42,875 nt of DNA, from assembly GCA_947626755.1 (NCBI GenBank), contig CANQTP010000019.1:1-42875 (forward strand), read 5' to 3'. The first letter of the stretch is position 1. Each line of letters begins with the position of its first letter. The stretch is from an uncultured Clostridia bacterium. GTDB taxonomy: Bacteria > Bacillota > Clostridia > Oscillospirales > Ruminococcaceae. Below the pieces are notes generated by a model, which worked only from the letters and a program-made list of their open reading frames with translations, had not been told where the DNA came from and did not search any database. This document shows, piece after piece, positions 39,770 through 42,875 of the stretch. The position numbers and the translations under genes were made by a program.

Positions 39770-42296
39770 ACGCCGTTTCTATGCTGTTTGCCTTTTGGAG
39801 ACCAAGCTTTTCCACAGCCTGTTCACGCATTTTGTATTTGAGGATCTTTCCCGCCGCATTCATGGGGAAACCGTCCACAAAGTCCACATATCTGGGACAC
39901 TTGTGCTTTGCCATTCTGTCAAGGCAGAAATCCTTTATCTCCTGTTCCGTGGCGGTAACGCCGTCCTGAAGAACTATGCAAGCCATTATTTCCTCGCCGT
40001 AGTCCTCATCTGGAACGCCTATTACCTGAACGTCCTTTACCTTCGGATAGGTGTAGAGGAAATCCTCTATCTCCTTGGGGTAAATGTTCTCACCGCCGCG
40101 GATTATCATATCTTTGATACGTCCTGTTATCTTGTAATAGCCGTCCTCGGAACGCCGTCTTGCAAGGTCGCCCGTATGCAGCCAGCCGTCCGGATCAATT
40201 GCCGCCGCAGTGGCTTCGGGCATTTTGTAGTAGCCTTTCATGATGTTGTAGCCGCGGGCAACGAACTCGCCGTCCACATCATCGGGAAGTTCCTGATTGG
40301 TTTCGGGATCGACTATTCTGCATTCAACGCCGAAGATAGGTCCGCCCACGGTATTCACACGCTGTTCAATGGAATCTGTGGTCTTGCTCATGGTAGTGGC
40401 GGGGGAAGCCTCGGTCTGACCGTAAGTAATACATATCTGCGTCATGTGCATCTTCTCAATAACTTCTTCCATGGTCTTTATGGGGCAGGGCGAACCCGCC
40501 ATGATCCCCGTTCTCATACTTGAAAAATCGGTTTTCGGGAAATCCTCATGCCCCAGCATTGCAATAAACATTGTGGGAACGCCGTGGAAGCAGGTTATTT
40601 TCTCCTTGTTTATGCAGGCAAGTCCTTTCCTCGGAGAAAATCTTGTTATAGGCGACATTGTTGTGCCGTGGGTCATGGAAGCCGTCATTGCCAGAACCAT
40701 TCCGAAACAGTGGAACATAGGCACCTGTATCATCATTCTGTCGGCTGTGGAAAGATCCATGCAGTCGCCGATAGCCTTTCCGTTATTTACAACATTGTAA
40801 TGGGTAAGCATAACGCCTTTTGGGAAACCCGTGGTTCCCGAAGTATACTGCATATTGCACACATCGTGGACATTGATAGTCCGTCTTACTTCCTCGACTT
40901 TGCTGTAAGGAACTTCCTTTGCAAGCGCAAGAGCGGACTCCCAAGTGAAGCAGCCTTTGTTTTCCGAATCAACGGTTATGACGTTTTTCAGGAACGGCAG
41001 TTTCTCGGAAACAAGCTTGCCGGGTTCGCAGTTTTCAAGTTCGGGGCAGAGTTCCTTGATAATGTTGATGTAGCTTATATTCTTTATGCCGTCTATCATA
41101 ACGAGAGTATTCGTGTCGGACTGTTTGAGAAGATACTCCGCCTCGTGTATCTTGTACTCAGTGTTCACCGTAACAAGCACCGCGCCGATCTTTGTGGTCG
41201 CCCAGAAAGTAATATACCACTGGGGAACATTTGTCGCCCAGATAGCAACGTGGTCGCCTTTCTTAACTCCCATAGCCATCAGCGCGCGGGCGAAAGTGTC
41301 CACATCGTCGCGGAATTCGGGATATGTGCGGGTGTAGTCAAGTTCGGTATATCTGAAAGCGTACTGATTTGGGAACTGTTCGCAGATACGGTCAAGCACG
41401 TCGGGGAAAGTGTAGTTTATAATGCGTTCCTTAGGCCAAGGGTACTGTCCCTTTCCGTCAATGCTTGTCTGGAGGGAATGTTTATACTTTGTCTTATAGG
41501 GAGCCATGAACTCCGCAAACTGAGGAATTACAATTCCCGCATCACTGAGGTCGGGAGCCCAGCGTTTCAGCCATTCAAGGGAAATATATCCAGTATAGTT
41601 GATGGTCTTGAGAGCTTCTATCATTTCTCTTATGGGAATATCTCCGCTTCCCATTATTTTGTAAATTACCTTTCCGTCCGCGCCCATAACGCTGTCCTTG
41701 ACCTGAATGTACTTGATGTATTCGCCGAGATTTGCAACAGTTGTTTCGGGAGCTTCTCCGCCGAATCTGAAGGGGTGGTGCATATCCCAGAGCGCTGCGA
41801 CTTTGCGGCTGTCGACTCTGTCAAGAAGCGCGGCAAGGCGTTTTGTATCGCTGTAAACGCCGTTTGTTTCCACAAGAAGAGTAACGTTGTATTCTTCCGC
41901 AACAGGAACAAGCTTTTTCAGAGCGTTTTCCACCACGGAATCGTCCACTTCGCCTTCGGGGGCGGCGTTCAGGTCGCCCAGAACGCGGATATAGGACGTT
42001 CCCAGTTTCTGCGCAAGCTTTGCATAAGCTGTTATCTCCGCAAAAGCTTCTTCCTGCTTGTCCGCAAATTTAAGGCAAGCGCCCGAGGTAAGGCATGGGA
42101 TCTCCAGATCCAGCGCCTTTAATTTTTTGATAGTCTCCCCGATGTTCTGTTCCTTGAACGGCTGTGCATTTACCGAGAAAATATCGCTTCCCAGACCGCG
42201 TATCTCGATGCCGTGGAATCCGAAATCCTTTGCCATAGAGTAAATTTCCTGCCATGTAAAGTCGGGACAGGCGATAGTTGAAAAACCTATCTTCAT
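39768..42296 (-). CDS. Fusion: sugar-phosphate isomerase-like TIM barrel + acyl-CoA synthetase
   Basis: Residues 1-~265 are an AP-endonuclease-2/xylose-isomerase-like TIM barrel (IolE/hydroxypyruvate isomerase type): FGFHGIEIRGLG, LLVETNGVYSDT, ALWDMHHPFRFGGE, YIQVKDS, YTGYISLEW, with metal-ligand Glu/Asp/Glu positions present. Residues ~300-842 are an AMP-forming acyl-CoA synthetase: YTSGTTGFPKGVML (A3), ITYGQTEASPAT (A5), WLHTGDLARR (A7), GRIKDMIIRGGENIYP (A8) and NAAGKILKYKM with the catalytic Lys (A10). Both halves look active and in one frame without internal stops. The combination is not one I know. The ATG at 42296 has AAAGGA 10 bases upstream and its own promoter. Cytoplasmic. Confidence 0.88.
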   Translation of the reverse strand: MKIGFSTIACPDFTWQEIYSMAKDFGFHGIEIRGLGSDIFSVNAQPFKEQNIGETIKKLKALDLEIPCLTSGACLKFADKQEEAFAEITAYAKLAQKLGTSYIRVLGDLNAAPEGEVDDSVVENALKKLVPVAEEYNVTLLVETNGVYSDTKRLAALLDRVDSRKVAALWDMHHPFRFGGEAPETTVANLGEYIKYIQVKDSVMGADGKVIYKIMGSGDIPIREMIEALKTINYTGYISLEWLKRWAPDLSDAGIVIPQFAEFMAPYKTKYKHSLQTSIDGKGQYPWPKERIINYTFPDVLDRICEQFPNQYAFRYTELDYTRTYPEFRDDVDTFARALMAMGVKKGDHVAIWATNVPQWYITFWATTKIGAVLVTVNTEYKIHEAEYLLKQSDTNTLVMIDGIKNISYINIIKELCPELENCEPGKLVSEKLPFLKNVITVDSENKGCFTWESALALAKEVPYSKVEEVRRTINVHDVCNMQYTSGTTGFPKGVMLTHYNVVNNGKAIGDCMDLSTADRMMIQVPMFHCFGMVLAMTASMTHGTTMSPITRFSPRKGLACINKEKITCFHGVPTMFIAMLGHEDFPKTDFSSMRTGIMAGSPCPIKTMEEVIEKMHMTQICITYGQTEASPATTMSKTTDSIEQRVNTVGGPIFGVECRIVDPETNQELPDDVDGEFVARGYNIMKGYYKMPEATAAAIDPDGWLHTGDLARRRSEDGYYKITGRIKDMIIRGGENIYPKEIEDFLYTYPKVKDVQVIGVPDEDYGEEIMACIVLQDGVTATEQEIKDFCLDRMAKHKCPRYVDFVDGFPMNAAGKILKYKMREQAVEKLGLQKANSIETA

Positions 42297-42343
42297 TCTT
42301 CATCGATCCTTTACAATGATATTAAATTTAAACAATTAAAGTA

Positions 42344-42372
42344 ATTATACACCATTTCTCCAAAAAAATCAA
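42344..42372 (-). promoter_or_regulatory. sigma-A promoter of the fusion gene
   Basis: TTGATT (42367-42372), 17-base spacer, TATAAT (42344-42349) on the minus strand, about 48 bases before the ATG. Confidence 0.75.
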
Positions 42373-42639
42373 TACCAAACAGGAAAATTTTTCATTATTC
42401 ATTCCGAAAAAGGTAATTTAAGATAATTTAATGAGTTAAAAATTATTTAATAATTTATGCCTTTAAAATTACAAAGATACAAAATTTGCTAAAATAGTAA
42501 TGACTTCTTAGTTATTCGATATGCGAGGGGGAAACCATTGGGGAAATGGGAAAACTTCACAACTTGATAAGTCGCCGTGCAGTTTTCAAAACAAACCGCA
42601 GAGCGGTTGCAGGCTGTCGAAAAATATATTTTAAATTTG

Positions 42640-42670
42640 TTTTGAAACAGTCCACCGGACTGTTTCAAAA
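42640..42670. repeat. Perfect 14-bp inverted repeat
   Basis: TTTTGAAACAGTCC (42640-42653) and GGACTGTTTCAAAA (42657-42670) with a 3-base loop. A terminator is possible, but no gene ends here; a dispersed repeat is likelier. Confidence 0.75.
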
Positions 42671-42699
42671 GGCAAAAACTAAATAACTTGCCTGTCTCA

Positions 42700-42825
42700 A
42701 GGGGACGCCCTCTATCGCAGGGCGTCCCCTCTTGCCGCCTACGGCGGCAATTCACCCCTTGCGGAGCTCTTAATTAGGGGAATTCCGCCGCCTGCGGGCG
42801 GCGGCGGGGGCTCCGCCCCTCGACC
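42700..42825. repeat. Cluster of GC-rich palindromes
   Basis: At least four consecutive hairpins: 42700-42730 (12-bp arms), 42732-42750 (8-bp arms), about 42786-42805 (CCGCC/GGCGG) and about 42807-42820 (GGGGC/GCCCC). The composition differs strongly from flanking DNA, resembling REP-like elements that accompany insertion sequences. Confidence 0.65.
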
Positions 42826-42838
42826 CCGCAGCCTTGAA

Positions 42839-42875
42839 TGAAATGCTCCCCAAAAGTTAGACAATGTGGTATAAT
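42839..42875 (+). mobile_element. Probable terminal inverted repeat of an IS3-family element (partial)
   Basis: TGAAATGCTCCCC followed by AAAAGTTAGACA resembles the ends of IS3-family (IS150 group) elements, which typically have ...CCCCAAAAGTTAGAC. The window stops 12 bases later at TATAAT, so the transposase and far end are not seen. Confidence 0.5.

Larger units (their letters stand above)
42373..42838. other. Non-coding, palindrome-rich right end
   Basis: No convincing gene. The left part is AT-rich; from 42520 onward a series of hairpins follows: CCATT/AATGG (42536 on), AACCGC/GCGGTT (42594-42608), TTTTGAAACAGTCC/GGACTGTTTCAAAA (42640-42670), AGGGGACGCCCT/AGGGCGTCCCCT (42700-42730), TTGCCGCC/GGCGGCAA (42732-42750), and CCGCC-rich and GGGGC/GCCCC stems to about 42825. 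The GC content jumps sharply after 42690. Confidence 0.6.

Noticed and set aside
40548-42122. Long open frame (524 codons) on the plus strand
   Set aside because: It lies wholly antisense to the well-supported fusion gene, has no ribosome binding site or family motif, and its residues (many Cys, Arg, His, Phe) are what the opposite strand of a GC-third-position gene gives.
42489-42755. 88-codon minus-strand ORF in the right-end region
   Set aside because: It runs through several perfect palindromes, lacks a ribosome binding site and has a composition set by the repeats.

Overview
The window looks like a chromosomal segment of an anaerobic Gram-positive Clostridia member, most plausibly a Ruminococcus-like Oscillospiraceae. 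The grounds are the [FeFe]-hydrogenase maturation genes, cytoplasmic plant-glycan hydrolases, a Gram-positive type IV pilus locus without secretin, Thr-rich (ETTAP) surface proteins, strong AGGAGG ribosome binding sites and consensus sigma-A promoters. This placement is inferred from gene content and style; no rRNA or other taxonomic marker is present.

Layout. 1-4600: a minus-strand operon (TM1266-like regulator, hydE, hydG, hydF) behind a consensus promoter and a leader that ends in an intrinsic terminator. No hydrogenase structural gene is present. 4650-7140: a GH35 beta-galactosidase and a DUF4190-like membrane protein, both minus strand. 7300-11615: plus-strand HD-GYP phosphodiesterase, GH43 glycosidase, an orphan antitoxin-tail-like small ORF and a GH27 alpha-galactosidase. 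11760-16390: a tightly linked pair, an M56/BlaR1-like membrane metalloprotease and a propeller plus solute-binding lipoprotein, visibly more AT-rich than the surroundings.

16434-28526: a type IV pilus locus. PilT and PilB form one minus-strand unit and PilD is plus-strand. A second minus-strand operon, with its own promoter, runs pilC, a pilM-pilN fusion, pilO, a PilX-like giant prepilin and two prepilins. 28806-38063: minus-strand cell-surface genes: a Cys-pair/Thr-rich wall protein, an amidohydrolase with a small TTG-start protein, a TPR-PASTA protein, a secreted protein sharing that protein's C-terminal module, a membrane protein, an EpsG-type polymerase and a Wzc/CpsCD-type tyrosine kinase. 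The divergent CpsB/YwqE-type PHP phosphatase (38192-38914) completes a kinase/phosphatase pair for exopolysaccharide control. 39212-42296: a VanZ-family protein, then an unusual fusion of a sugar-phosphate-isomerase-like TIM barrel with an acyl-CoA synthetase. The right end is non-coding, palindrome-rich DNA running into what looks like the terminal inverted repeat of an IS3-family element.

The strongest leads for something undescribed are: the TIM-barrel/acyl-CoA-synthetase fusion; the M56 protease plus propeller-lipoprotein pair lacking BlaI; the terminator-gated leader of the hydrogenase-maturation operon; the C-terminal module shared by two neighbouring surface proteins; the extra tyrosine patch inside the BY-kinase together with the acidic Trp-repeat tail of the EpsG protein; and the pilM-pilN fusion. 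No CRISPR array, tRNA or rRNA was seen.
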